DNA from: Fibrivirga algicola
GTDB taxonomy: Bacteria > Bacteroidota > Bacteroidia > Cytophagales > Spirosomataceae
NCBI RefSeq assembly: GCF_011742925.1
Contig: NZ_WAEL01000003.1
Coordinates: 62,001 to 126,000 of the forward strand
Direction of reading: 5' to 3'
DNA length: 64,000 nt
Shown: positions 42,159 through 50,032 of the stretch, piece by piece
Position numbering within the stretch: the stretch's first letter is position 1
Layout: the number at the start of each line of letters is the position of its first letter
The notes under the pieces: generated by a model
Seen by the model: the letters and a program-made list of their open reading frames with translations, nothing else
Told to the model about the DNA's origin: nothing
Database searches by the model: none
Position numbers and translations under genes: made by a program

Positions 42159-43058
42159 ATGGCACAGCAACCTTACGGTCGATTCCCTGCAATCGGTGTA
42201 AACGATTCCAGACCTTTTCATACTAAAGTCGTTAACTTGCTGGATACCATAGCGGGTACCGCAGTCGGGCAGGCGATGCTTACGCAAATTCAGCAATCGG
42301 GTAAACGGGTGGACATTACCATGCTGAGGCCGGGCACAGACACAGGTAATAAATGTGTAGCGCATAACATCAAAAAATTTGTTCGCCTTCGTCAGGCCTT
42401 TACCAGTGGGCATGACCCGGCTCATGTATCGCTCAGAGAAGAACTACAACATACCCTGAGCCAGGCTGAGGCAGCCGGACATAGCAGGCTGTTTATTTGT
42501 AAACAACTGGCGCAGGGCTTGACTCCTGCAACGGTACGTACAGCCAACAACCTGACCCATGTACCACATAATCTAACCCGCACAAACGTTGCCGATAACG
42601 CCTGGGCAGTGGCGCAGATACTCGAAAAAATTACCAGGGGCACCATACGGCCGGATGAAATTCCAACGACAAGAAATGCCGAATATACCCTTGTTGACAA
42701 CCTCATCCGCATTCTGAAACCTTGGCTACGTCCCGGAGATGGGAGTAATTGTGGAATTTACTTTGACCCGGATAATCAGGCTAGTTGTGCGGGTGATCGC
42801 GGCATGGCCTGGCGGCCACCGGGGATAGGGTTAGCGCACGAGCTTTGCCATGCCTGGCGGAACGTAACAGGAAATCGCCTGTTCGACGATGCGCAGGCTT
42901 GCGGACTTTCTGATGATGAAGTCATGACAACCGGAATTCCTCCCTACAATGCAGAGCCGTTCAGCGAGAACAGGTTTCGGTCTGTCTGGACACTCTCAAA
43001 CTGGGAACGCTGGCGTCATTGGATCAACGAGTTACCTATGCGAGACAGCTATCGGTAA
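42159..43058 (+). CDS. M91-type (NleD-like) zinc metallopeptidase, possible effector or toxin
   Basis: A 299-residue protein with no signal peptide and no membrane helix. The zinc motif is LAHELCHAWRN (H227, E228, H231), preceded by GMAWRPPGIG and followed by GLSDDEVMTTGIPPYNAEP and FSENRFRS. This set (HExxHA, then D/E-EVMTTG, then E-N-x-x-R) is the pattern of the M91 peptidase family, whose best-known member NleD is a type III effector that cleaves host MAP kinases. The N-terminal 150 residues (FHTKVVNLLDTIAGTAVGQ, SGKRVDITMLRPGT) are not recognisable. It stands alone on the plus strand between minus-strand housekeeping genes. Its target and any delivery system are unknown. Confidence 0.72.
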   Translation: MAQQPYGRFPAIGVNDSRPFHTKVVNLLDTIAGTAVGQAMLTQIQQSGKRVDITMLRPGTDTGNKCVAHNIKKFVRLRQAFTSGHDPAHVSLREELQHTLSQAEAAGHSRLFICKQLAQGLTPATVRTANNLTHVPHNLTRTNVADNAWAVAQILEKITRGTIRPDEIPTTRNAEYTLVDNLIRILKPWLRPGDGSNCGIYFDPDNQASCAGDRGMAWRPPGIGLAHELCHAWRNVTGNRLFDDAQACGLSDDEVMTTGIPPYNAEPFSENRFRSVWTLSNWERWRHWINELPMRDSYR

Positions 43059-43070
43059 CCTATCCAGAAA

Positions 43071-43113
43071 GTAGTTGATCCGCAGCCATGTTATGTGGCT
43101 GCGGATCAACTAC
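43071..43113. terminator. 18-bp perfect hairpin between convergent genes
   Basis: GTAGTTGATCCGCAGCCA (43071-43088) and its exact complement (43096-43113) flank a 7-nt loop between the M91-type gene and icmF. Confidence 0.8.
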
Positions 43114-43122
43114 TCTACGTAC

Positions 43123-46100
43123 CTACATATTCCGGCGGTACTGCCCGCCAACAGCATACAGTGCTTGCGAAAGTTGACCCAGCGAACACACTTTGGCGGC
43201 TTCCATCAGGCTGGCAAACAGGTTCCCCCCTGTCAGGGCCGTCTGCTGCAACTCGTGTAACGCGACCTCGGCTGCATCGGCGTTTCGCTCCCGGAAGGCC
43301 CGCACGTTGTCGACCTGCGCGCGCTTCTCTTCATCGGTACTGCGAATTACTTCGGCGGGGGTAATCGTGGGTGATCCGTTGGGGTCGAGGAATGTGTTGA
43401 CGCCAACGATGGGCAATTGGCCGTTGTGTTTCAGTGTCTCGTAATACATCGACTCTTCCTGGATCTTGCTGCGCTGGTACATCCGTTCCATGGCTCCCAG
43501 CACACCGCCGCGCTCGTTCAACGCTAGAAATTCCTGATAAACCGCTTCTTCGACCAGGTCGGTCAGCTCTTCCACGACAAACGACCCCTGCAACGGATTT
43601 TCGTTTTTAGTCAGGCCAAACTCCCGGTTAATCACCAGTTGGATAGCCATGGCCCGCCGAACCGACTCTTCCGTTGGCGTGGTAATGGCCTCATCGTAGG
43701 CGTTGGTATGCAACGAGTTGGTGTTGTCGTAAATCGCCAGTAAGGCCTGCAACGTGGTGCGGATATCATTAAAGGCGATCTCCTGCGCGTGCAAACTCCG
43801 CCCCGACGTCTGGATATGGTATTTCAGTTTCTGACTCCGGTCATTGCCGTTATACTTGTGCTTGATGGCTTTGGCCCAGATGCGCCGCGCTACCCGGCCC
43901 AGTACCGTGTATTCGGGGTCCATGCCGTTCGAGAAGAAGAACGACAGGTTTGGCGCAAAGTCATCGATGTGGAGGCCCCGACTCAGGTAGTACTCCACAA
44001 ACGTGAAGCCATTCGAGAGGGTAAACGCCAGTTGGCTGATCGGGTTGGCCCCGGCTTCGGCGATATGATACCCGGAAATGGACACCGAATAGAAGTTCTG
44101 TACGCGGTTCTGCGTGAAATACGCCTGAATATCGCCCATCATGCGCAGAGCAAATTCAGTCGAGAAAATGCAGGTGTTCTGCGCCTGATCTTCCTTTAGA
44201 ATATCAGCCTGCACCGTTCCCCGCACCTTCCGCAGCGTATCGGCTTTGATCTGCTCATACACCTCAGCCGGCACGACCTTATCTCCGGTCGTGCCGAGCA
44301 AGGCCAGTCCCAGGCCGTTATTACCGTCGGGTAAATCACCGACATAGGCCGAGACAGGACTTGCTGACGGGGTGTAGGTACTACTAGCCGCCTCATGATT
44401 TGCTTGTATCCATTTTTCTACCTGCTGATCAATCGCGGCGTTCAGGAAGAAGGCCAACAACATGGGCGCGGGACCGTTGATGGTCATTGACACGCTGGTA
44501 GCAGGGGCGCAGAGATCGAAGCCGGAATACAGCTTCTTGGCATCGTCGAGGGAAGCGATGCTGACACCGGAGTTGCCTACTTTACCAAAAATATCGGGGC
44601 GCAGGGCCGGGTCTTCACCGTACAGCGTCACTGAGTCGAAGGCAGTCGACAGCCGCTTGGCGGGCATTCCCTTCGAGACGTAGTGGAATCGGCGATTGGT
44701 ACGTTCGGGGCCACCTTCACCGGCAAACATCCGCGTAGGGTCTTCTCCCTCCCGCTTTAGCGGAAACACGCCCGCCGTATAGGGAAACTCGCCAGGTACG
44801 TTCTCGCGCATGAGCCAGCGCAGCACATCACCCCAATCTGAATACTTCGGCAGGGCCACTTTCGGAATCCGCAGGTGCGAGAGCGTTTCGGTATACAGCG
44901 GTTGCCGAATCACCTTGTCGCGCACTTTGAACTCGTAAAAATCAGCTGTGTATCGCTGCTGCATCTCGGGCCAGCGGGCCAGCAATTTTTTGGCGTCGGG
45001 GTGAAGTTGAGCAGTGAACAGGTCGTGAAGGTCCTTTACCCCAGCCCCTCCCCTTACCGAAAGGGAGGGTAGTTGCTCTACAGAAGGCTCTGCTACTAGC
45101 GAAGCATTTCCCACCTCCCTTTCGGTAAGGGGAGGGGACGGGGGTGAGGTGAGCATCGCCAGTACGCCCTCCAACTGATACAGCTTCGTCGCCAGCGTGG
45201 CCTGCTCGTTTACGAACCGATCATACCGCTGGCTCTCCTCCACAATCTCGGCCAGGTAACGTACCCGGTCGGGAGGGATTATGGAGGTAGATGGGACAAA
45301 CGGAAGAACAGAAGAACGGGCGGCTGAAGGCGTGTCAGCTACGTTGGTTCCTTCCTCCTTTTCTCCGTTACTGCTTTCCTCCAGTAATGCCATCACGCGG
45401 CCGAACAGTTCGTTCATGCCCGCGTCGTTGAACTGCGACGCCATTGTGCCAACGATTGGCAGTTGCTCGTCGGTGGTATCCCAATTGTTGTGGTTGCGGC
45501 GGTACTGTTTGCGCACATCGCGCAGGGCATCGAGCGAGCCGCGCTTATCGAACTTATTGATGGCAATCAGATCGGCGAAATCGAGCATATCGATCTTCTC
45601 CAGCTGCGTGGCCGCACCGTATTCGGCGGTCATTACATAGAGCGTCTTGTCGGCATGTTCAGTGATCTCGGTATCAGACTGACCAATGCCCGACGTTTCC
45701 ACGATAATCAGGTCGAAGCCCGCACTTTTACAGATATCAATGGCGTCCTGCACGTGGCGGCTCAGGGCCAGATTGGCCTGCCGCGTAGCCAGCGACCGCA
45801 TATATACCCGCCCCTGACTCACCGCCGGGTTGAGCGTGTTCATCCTGATCCGGTCGCCAAGCAACGCGCCACCCGTTTTCCGTTTCGACGGATCGACCGA
45901 AATAATGGCCATCGTCTTGTCGGGGTAGGTTCGCAGGAACCGCAGAATCAGTTCATCGACCAGCGACGATTTACCAGCTCCACCCGTGCCGGTTATACCA
46001 AGAACGGGCGTAGGGTGTATAGCCTGGGGGGTAGCACGTATGGGTTGAGGCTGGCCATTTTCGGCTAGGGTAATAAGCCGGGCAATGGTTGAAAAATCAG

Positions 46101-46602
46101 TCAGGTCAGGTTGAATTGCGGAGTTATTCTCCTCGACCCGTGCCTCTCGGCAGCGCGCCAGCAAGTCATCGATCATACCCTGCAAGCCCAGCGTACGGCC
46201 ATCGTCGGGGCTGTAGAGGCGGGCGATGCCATAAGCGTGCAGTTCCTCGATTTCGCGGGGTAAAATGGTGCCCCCGCCGCCGCCAAATAGCTTGATGTGA
46301 CCTGCGCCGCGTTCCTGGAGCAGGTCGTACATGTATTTAAAGAACTCGATATGGCCACCCTGGTAGCTGGTAATGGCAATACCCTGCACGTCTTCCTGAA
46401 TTGCACAATCCACGATTTCGGCCACTGACCGGTTGTGACCCAAGTGAATAACCTCGGCTCCTGACGACTGTAACAATCGCCGCATCAGGTTAATAGCCGC
46501 ATCGTGCCCGTCAAAGAGCGAGGCTGCGGTAACCAACCGAAGCCGGGCCGTCGATACAGGTACGTTGGTAGTGAGTTGAGTAGGTTCTGATGAAGTTGTC
46601 AT
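43123..46602 (-). CDS. icmF: fused isobutyryl-CoA mutase IcmF
   Basis: A 1159-residue three-part protein. An N-terminal B12-binding domain (residues about 18-150) has [15 protein letters not shown] and [10 protein letters not shown] MeaI/ArgK-type GTPase follows ([37 protein letters not shown]). The C-terminal adenosylcobalamin mutase part has [31 protein letters not shown] and [19 protein letters not shown]. This order is IcmF, not ordinary methylmalonyl-CoA mutase. It interconverts isobutyryl-CoA and n-butyryl-CoA, with the GTPase acting as cofactor chaperone. It is longer than usual because of linker insertions (residues about 415-450 and 486-522), the second made from an inverted repeat. 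No cobalamin riboswitch is visible upstream. Confidence 0.93.
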   Translation of the reverse strand: MTTSSEPTQLTTNVPVSTARLRLVTAASLFDGHDAAINLMRRLLQSSGAEVIHLGHNRSVAEIVDCAIQEDVQGIAITSYQGGHIEFFKYMYDLLQERGAGHIKLFGGGGGTILPREIEELHAYGIARLYSPDDGRTLGLQGMIDDLLARCREARVEENNSAIQPDLTDFSTIARLITLAENGQPQPIRATPQAIHPTPVLGITGTGGAGKSSLVDELILRFLRTYPDKTMAIISVDPSKRKTGGALLGDRIRMNTLNPAVSQGRVYMRSLATRQANLALSRHVQDAIDICKSAGFDLIIVETSGIGQSDTEITEHADKTLYVMTAEYGAATQLEKIDMLDFADLIAINKFDKRGSLDALRDVRKQYRRNHNNWDTTDEQLPIVGTMASQFNDAGMNELFGRVMALLEESSNGEKEEGTNVADTPSAARSSVLPFVPSTSIIPPDRVRYLAEIVEESQRYDRFVNEQATLATKLYQLEGVLAMLTSPPSPPLTEREVGNASLVAEPSVEQLPSLSVRGGAGVKDLHDLFTAQLHPDAKKLLARWPEMQQRYTADFYEFKVRDKVIRQPLYTETLSHLRIPKVALPKYSDWGDVLRWLMRENVPGEFPYTAGVFPLKREGEDPTRMFAGEGGPERTNRRFHYVSKGMPAKRLSTAFDSVTLYGEDPALRPDIFGKVGNSGVSIASLDDAKKLYSGFDLCAPATSVSMTINGPAPMLLAFFLNAAIDQQVEKWIQANHEAASSTYTPSASPVSAYVGDLPDGNNGLGLALLGTTGDKVVPAEVYEQIKADTLRKVRGTVQADILKEDQAQNTCIFSTEFALRMMGDIQAYFTQNRVQNFYSVSISGYHIAEAGANPISQLAFTLSNGFTFVEYYLSRGLHIDDFAPNLSFFFSNGMDPEYTVLGRVARRIWAKAIKHKYNGNDRSQKLKYHIQTSGRSLHAQEIAFNDIRTTLQALLAIYDNTNSLHTNAYDEAITTPTEESVRRAMAIQLVINREFGLTKNENPLQGSFVVEELTDLVEEAVYQEFLALNERGGVLGAMERMYQRSKIQEESMYYETLKHNGQLPIVGVNTFLDPNGSPTITPAEVIRSTDEEKRAQVDNVRAFRERNADAAEVALHELQQTALTGGNLFASLMEAAKVCSLGQLSQALYAVGGQYRRNM
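45045..45137. repeat. 24-bp perfect inverted repeat inside icmF
   Basis: The arms 45045-45068 and 45114-45137 (core CCCCTCCCCTTACCGAAAGG..) are perfectly complementary, with weaker pairing outside them and a 45-nt loop. The span is 93 nt, a multiple of three, and stays in frame. It encodes the low-complexity linker [12 protein letters not shown] to [11 protein letters not shown] between the GTPase and mutase parts. Confidence 0.8.
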
Positions 46603-46749
46603 AGCAAGAGTTGTATCGAATAGGTGGTGGGCAGTAGCCCGCTACGGTTGGCCAAAGATACCGGTTTCGTCCCATCCTTTCTGCCGTTTATCCCAAACTA
46701 TGAGCCAGTGAAACAGCATCTCGCCACATAGGATTACCTTTGCCCGTAC

Positions 46750-46801
46750 CACGGACTTCAGCCCGGACTTACCCATGAAACGGACTAAAGTCCGAAGTAC
46801 G
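46750..46801. repeat. palindromic repeat CGGACTT/AAGTCCG upstream of the TraB gene
   Basis: CGGACTTCAG and CTAAAGTCCG flank the segment, with an extra CGGACTT between them. It lies 20-70 nt before the ATG at 46823 and looks like a dispersed palindromic repeat or a 5' leader hairpin. TACCTTTG at 46735-46742, a -7-like match, lies just upstream. Confidence 0.4.
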
Positions 46802-46822
46802 GATGGAACAAACTCATTCTTT

Positions 46823-47683
46823 ATGAAACTAGCCGCCACGCTCCTATCGGCTCTCTTTGCGCTATTTACCAACGCCTTTGCTCAGCCAGACAAGGCCCTG
46901 CTCTACGAAGTAACGGGCAAAAACCTGACGGCCCCCTCCTACCTCTACGGTACATTTCACCTGGTTTGCCCGGCCGATCTGGTGATAACTGACGCGATGA
47001 AAAAGGCTGTTACCGACACCAAGCAGTTGTATCTGGAGGTAGACATGGACGACCCATCTCTGCAAGCCACCATGATGCAGGGCCTGATGTTCACAAATGG
47101 CAAAACCATCAAGGATTACGTATCACCAGCCGATTACACATTGCTGGACACGTACCTGCAAAAAAATTCGGGCATGAGCCTGGCCGCACTCACAGCAATA
47201 AAGCCCATTGGCCTGTACTCGTTTCTAACCGTAAGCGCCCTGGGTTGCCAACCGGCTTCTTACGACATGACGCTGATGCAACTGGCCAGTAAGGACAAGA
47301 AAGAGGTATTGGGGCTAGAAACGATCCAGGACCAGATGGCCGTTTTCGAAAAAATTCCGATGGAAAAGCAGGTGGCCATGCTGGTCGAGATGGCGCGTAA
47401 GCCCGACGAGGCTAAACAGGAATTGGCAAACATGCTGGCTGCTTACAAAGCGCAGGACCTGGCTTTGATGATGAAGCAGATGAAAGACAGCAAATACGAC
47501 GGCCTGGAGGATTTTGAAGCCGACCTGCTGGAGAAGCGCAATCAGAACTGGATTCCGGTCATCGAAAAAGCCGCTACTGCCAGACCCACCTTCTTCGCTT
47601 TCGGAGCTGGTCACCTCGGCGGCGACAAAGGCGTCATCGCCCTTTTACGTAAGCAAGGGTACAGCGTAAAGGCAGTACGCTAA
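46823..47683 (+). CDS. TraB/GumN family protein, secreted
   Basis: A 286-residue protein from the ATG at 46823, which gives a signal peptide (MKLAATLLSALFALFTNAFAQ); the ATG at 46775 lies in the upstream palindrome. TraB/GumN marks are SYLYGTFHLVCPADL near the N-terminus, ALTAIKPIGLYSFLTVS, DMTLMQLASKDKKEVLGLET and the C-terminal FAFGAGHLGGDKGVIALLRKQGY. The fold is related to Tiki proteases and EreA/ChaN-type metal hydrolases, and GxxH and GAGHL histidines are kept. It may be a periplasmic metalloprotease. The function of the bacterial members is not established. Confidence 0.85.
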   Translation: MKLAATLLSALFALFTNAFAQPDKALLYEVTGKNLTAPSYLYGTFHLVCPADLVITDAMKKAVTDTKQLYLEVDMDDPSLQATMMQGLMFTNGKTIKDYVSPADYTLLDTYLQKNSGMSLAALTAIKPIGLYSFLTVSALGCQPASYDMTLMQLASKDKKEVLGLETIQDQMAVFEKIPMEKQVAMLVEMARKPDEAKQELANMLAAYKAQDLALMMKQMKDSKYDGLEDFEADLLEKRNQNWIPVIEKAATARPTFFAFGAGHLGGDKGVIALLRKQGYSVKAVR

Positions 47684-47694
47684 TTCTGGACCGG

Positions 47695-47784
47695 GATTTA
47701 CTTGATTTGTAGGATTTATGGGAGTTACAGCTTCGGTTGTTCCTTAAGCAGAGCCTCCTGACAGGCTTACAAATCAAGTAAATC
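47695..47784. terminator. inverted repeat between convergent genes
   Basis: GATTTACTTGATTTGTA (47695-47711) and its exact complement (47768-47784) are 17-nt arms with a 56-nt loop, between the TraB-type gene and the LolC/E-like gene. Confidence 0.6.
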
Positions 47785-47795
47785 TCAGTTCAGGA

Positions 47796-49040
47796 TCATT
47801 TCTTGAACACCAGTGCCTTCACCGGATCGATACGGTTAACGATGAGGGTGGGAATCCACAAGGCTACGGCGATGAGCGCTACAATGGCGAGGTTGACGAG
47901 GCCGATAACAGGCCAATCCCAGACGATGGGAACGTAGTTCATGTAGTAATTTTTGGCGTCGAGCGGGATGAGCTTATACTGGTATTGCAACCAGCAGAGA
48001 CCCAGCCCAACGGCATTGCCGATAAGTAGGCCCCATACCACGATGTTCAGGCCCACGACCACGAACATGCGTCGGAGCAGCGAGTTGGGGCTGCCTAGGG
48101 CTTTGAGTAAGCCAATCATCGGGGTACGTTCCATCATCAGCACCAGCAGAACCGACCCCATATTGAAGCAGGCTACGAACAAAATCAGCGCAATAAATAC
48201 GGCAGTGTTGCGATCGAGTAAGACCATCCAATCGAAAAGCATACCGTATTGATCGGTCACCTTGATAACCCGCATCTCGGGTGGCACCTGATTCCGCACG
48301 CTCACGAACGTTTGCTCGAGTTGGGCAAAGTCACGTACAAACACTTCGTAACTTCCTACCGAATCGGCACCCCAGTTGTTAAGGCGCTGAATAAGTCGCC
48401 GGTCGCCAATCACAAACGTTTTATCGCCTTCTTCTAGCCCCGTTTCGTAGATCCCTACCACCGTCATCTTGCGCGGTCGTAGTCCGGTTGCGCCTTCGCC
48501 AAGGCCTGTAAAATTCAGGATGGCCGACTGCCCTACGTCGAGCCGTAGCTGATTGGCAATAGTGCGGCTGATCAGTAGTTGCGTGGAATATCCATTGGTG
48601 GCGGCCGAATCAAAATTAGGCAGCTTACCCGCTACCAATGACTCGCCAAACAGTTTCCAGTCGTAGTCTACGCCAACGCCTTTCATCACCACCCCCGACA
48701 GGTCATCGCTGGTTTGCAGAATGCCCGCTTTAGTTGCTACCCCCTGCACATGTCGCACATCGGGTAATGCCTTGATTCGGGCAAAAGCGGGGTCGGCAAT
48801 AGAGATGGGCGGCGCATCGTAGGAAACATTGCCGGAAAACTTTACGATCTGCACATGGGCACCAAACGCGAATATCTTTTGCTGTATGGTCCGCTTGAAG
48901 CCAAACAGAATGCCAAACGCCACAATCAACACGGCTAACCCAACGGCCACGCTGGCAATACCCACCCGCGTAACGGTGGCCGAAAAGCTGCCTAGCGGCG
49001 CATTACGCACCCGGCTGGCAAGAAAAACAGGGAGATTCAA
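47796..49040 (-). CDS. LolC/LolE-like ABC transporter permease
   Basis: A 414-residue protein with the four-helix FtsX/MacB-type permease plan: one N-terminal helix (VGIASVAVGLAVLIVAFGIL), a large periplasmic domain (residues about 45-270), and three C-terminal helices (FIALILFVACFNMGSVLLVL, FVVVGLNIVVWGLLIGNAVG, IGLVNLAIVALIAVALWI). MMERTPMIGLLKALGSPN, after helix 2, is the conserved coupling loop of LolC/LolE. It ends NRIDPVKALVFKK, also typical. It is likely part of the lipoprotein release system for the outer membrane. The LolD ATPase is not next to it. Confidence 0.85.
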   Translation of the reverse strand: MNLPVFLASRVRNAPLGSFSATVTRVGIASVAVGLAVLIVAFGILFGFKRTIQQKIFAFGAHVQIVKFSGNVSYDAPPISIADPAFARIKALPDVRHVQGVATKAGILQTSDDLSGVVMKGVGVDYDWKLFGESLVAGKLPNFDSAATNGYSTQLLISRTIANQLRLDVGQSAILNFTGLGEGATGLRPRKMTVVGIYETGLEEGDKTFVIGDRRLIQRLNNWGADSVGSYEVFVRDFAQLEQTFVSVRNQVPPEMRVIKVTDQYGMLFDWMVLLDRNTAVFIALILFVACFNMGSVLLVLMMERTPMIGLLKALGSPNSLLRRMFVVVGLNIVVWGLLIGNAVGLGLCWLQYQYKLIPLDAKNYYMNYVPIVWDWPVIGLVNLAIVALIAVALWIPTLIVNRIDPVKALVFKK

Positions 49041-49051
49041 CTGGTAAAAAA

Positions 49052-49152
49052 AGTTTGAGGTTTGTTGTTTGGTGTTCGCCGTTGCACTGCTTCGGCCAGC
49101 TTTTCACCGACTAGCAACGCCACTACACGCACCAAACTACAAACCTCAAACT
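49052..49152 (-). terminator. 23-bp hairpin between the DUF4136 and LolC/E-like genes
   Basis: The arms 49052-49074 and 49130-49152 pair over 23 nt with one mismatch. The arm core GGTTTGTTGTTTGG resembles the arms at 644 and 34384. It is placed to end the DUF4136 transcript. Confidence 0.6.
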
Positions 49153-49164
49153 AAAAACTTAGAT

Positions 49165-49740
49165 TCAACCGCGAATCTGCGGAAACTGCTCCACAATACG
49201 TTCAACCTGCTTAGCCAGATTCTGGCTGATTTTGGTTGGATCGCTCACGGCGTTCTGTACAGCACCACGCCAGATGAGGCGTTTGGTCCGTGAATCAACC
49301 ATGTCGACTACTACGGTACCTGATTCATACTTTTCCTGAGTGTACTGTGGGCCACCGAAGCCATTCCAGCCTGGTCCCCAACCAGCATAACCCCAACGAC
49401 CCCAACCGGCAAACGGACCATAAAAACCGTATGGGCCATTATTAGTCGTCACTGTGCGGGTCTTCTCTTCAACAAAAAAGTGATAACCTAGCAGCAGGTC
49501 TGGCCGACGAGTTACCTCTTTCAGTCCTTTCTTGGCCAGTTCAGCAGCAACCGTGTTTTCAACCTGCTCGGTGGCCAGTTGATTGTAGTAAACCGGGTTC
49601 TGCGATCCCTTCACGTCCGAATCCATCCAGGCGAAGGTGCGGTATTTCGAAAAATCGACGTTTGCCTTGTCTACCGCAACACGCGGCGCACAGGCGCTGA
49701 AGCCCACCACAACAGCGAGCAATAAGAGTGCATTTTTCAT
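49165..49740 (-). CDS. DUF4136 lipoprotein
   Basis: A 191-residue protein from the ATG ending at 49740 (MKNALLLLAVVVGFSACAP, lipobox GFSAC). DUF4136 pattern: VDFSKYRTFAWMD, NQLATEQVENTVAAELAKKG, RPDLLLGYHFFVEEK, then a Gly/Trp/Tyr-rich stretch (YGFYGPFAGWGRWGYAGWG), and ESGTVVVDMVDSRTKRLIWRGAV. The family consists of outer-membrane or periplasmic lipoproteins of unknown role, widespread in Bacteroidota and Proteobacteria. The longer frame to 49857 would put 39 residues before the lipoprotein signal and is rejected. Confidence 0.88.
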   Translation of the reverse strand: MKNALLLLAVVVGFSACAPRVAVDKANVDFSKYRTFAWMDSDVKGSQNPVYYNQLATEQVENTVAAELAKKGLKEVTRRPDLLLGYHFFVEEKTRTVTTNNGPYGFYGPFAGWGRWGYAGWGPGWNGFGGPQYTQEKYESGTVVVDMVDSRTKRLIWRGAVQNAVSDPTKISQNLAKQVERIVEQFPQIRG

Positions 49741-50032
49741 TAGTACGTTGAGTCTTGTTGTTTTATAGACTAACAATACTTTCACTGAAAAGGTTGGCAG
49801 ACAGTGTAACAGAAGGCTATTAGCTAAAGCAGATGGCAACCAGCCCAAAAGCCTCATACACCTGCCACCACCGAAGCCTCAAACGGGACTTGAAATTCAT
49901 TATCGTTTGCTCTGGCTAGCAGTGGCGCGGCAACAAATCAAGAGTTTTTCGGAGCGGTCAATGGCGGTTTACTGAAACTTGCAATTCGTTCTTATCTGCT
50001 TAGCTGACGGCTTTTTTTACGTACTTCGCTAT

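Noticed and set aside
45045-45137. CRISPR or tandem-repeat array
   Set aside because: There are only two inverted arms, no regular spacers and an open reading frame through the region.
45463-46068. Plus-strand 201-codon frame opposite icmF
   Set aside because: It is antisense to the GTPase and B12 parts of icmF and shows no independent motifs.
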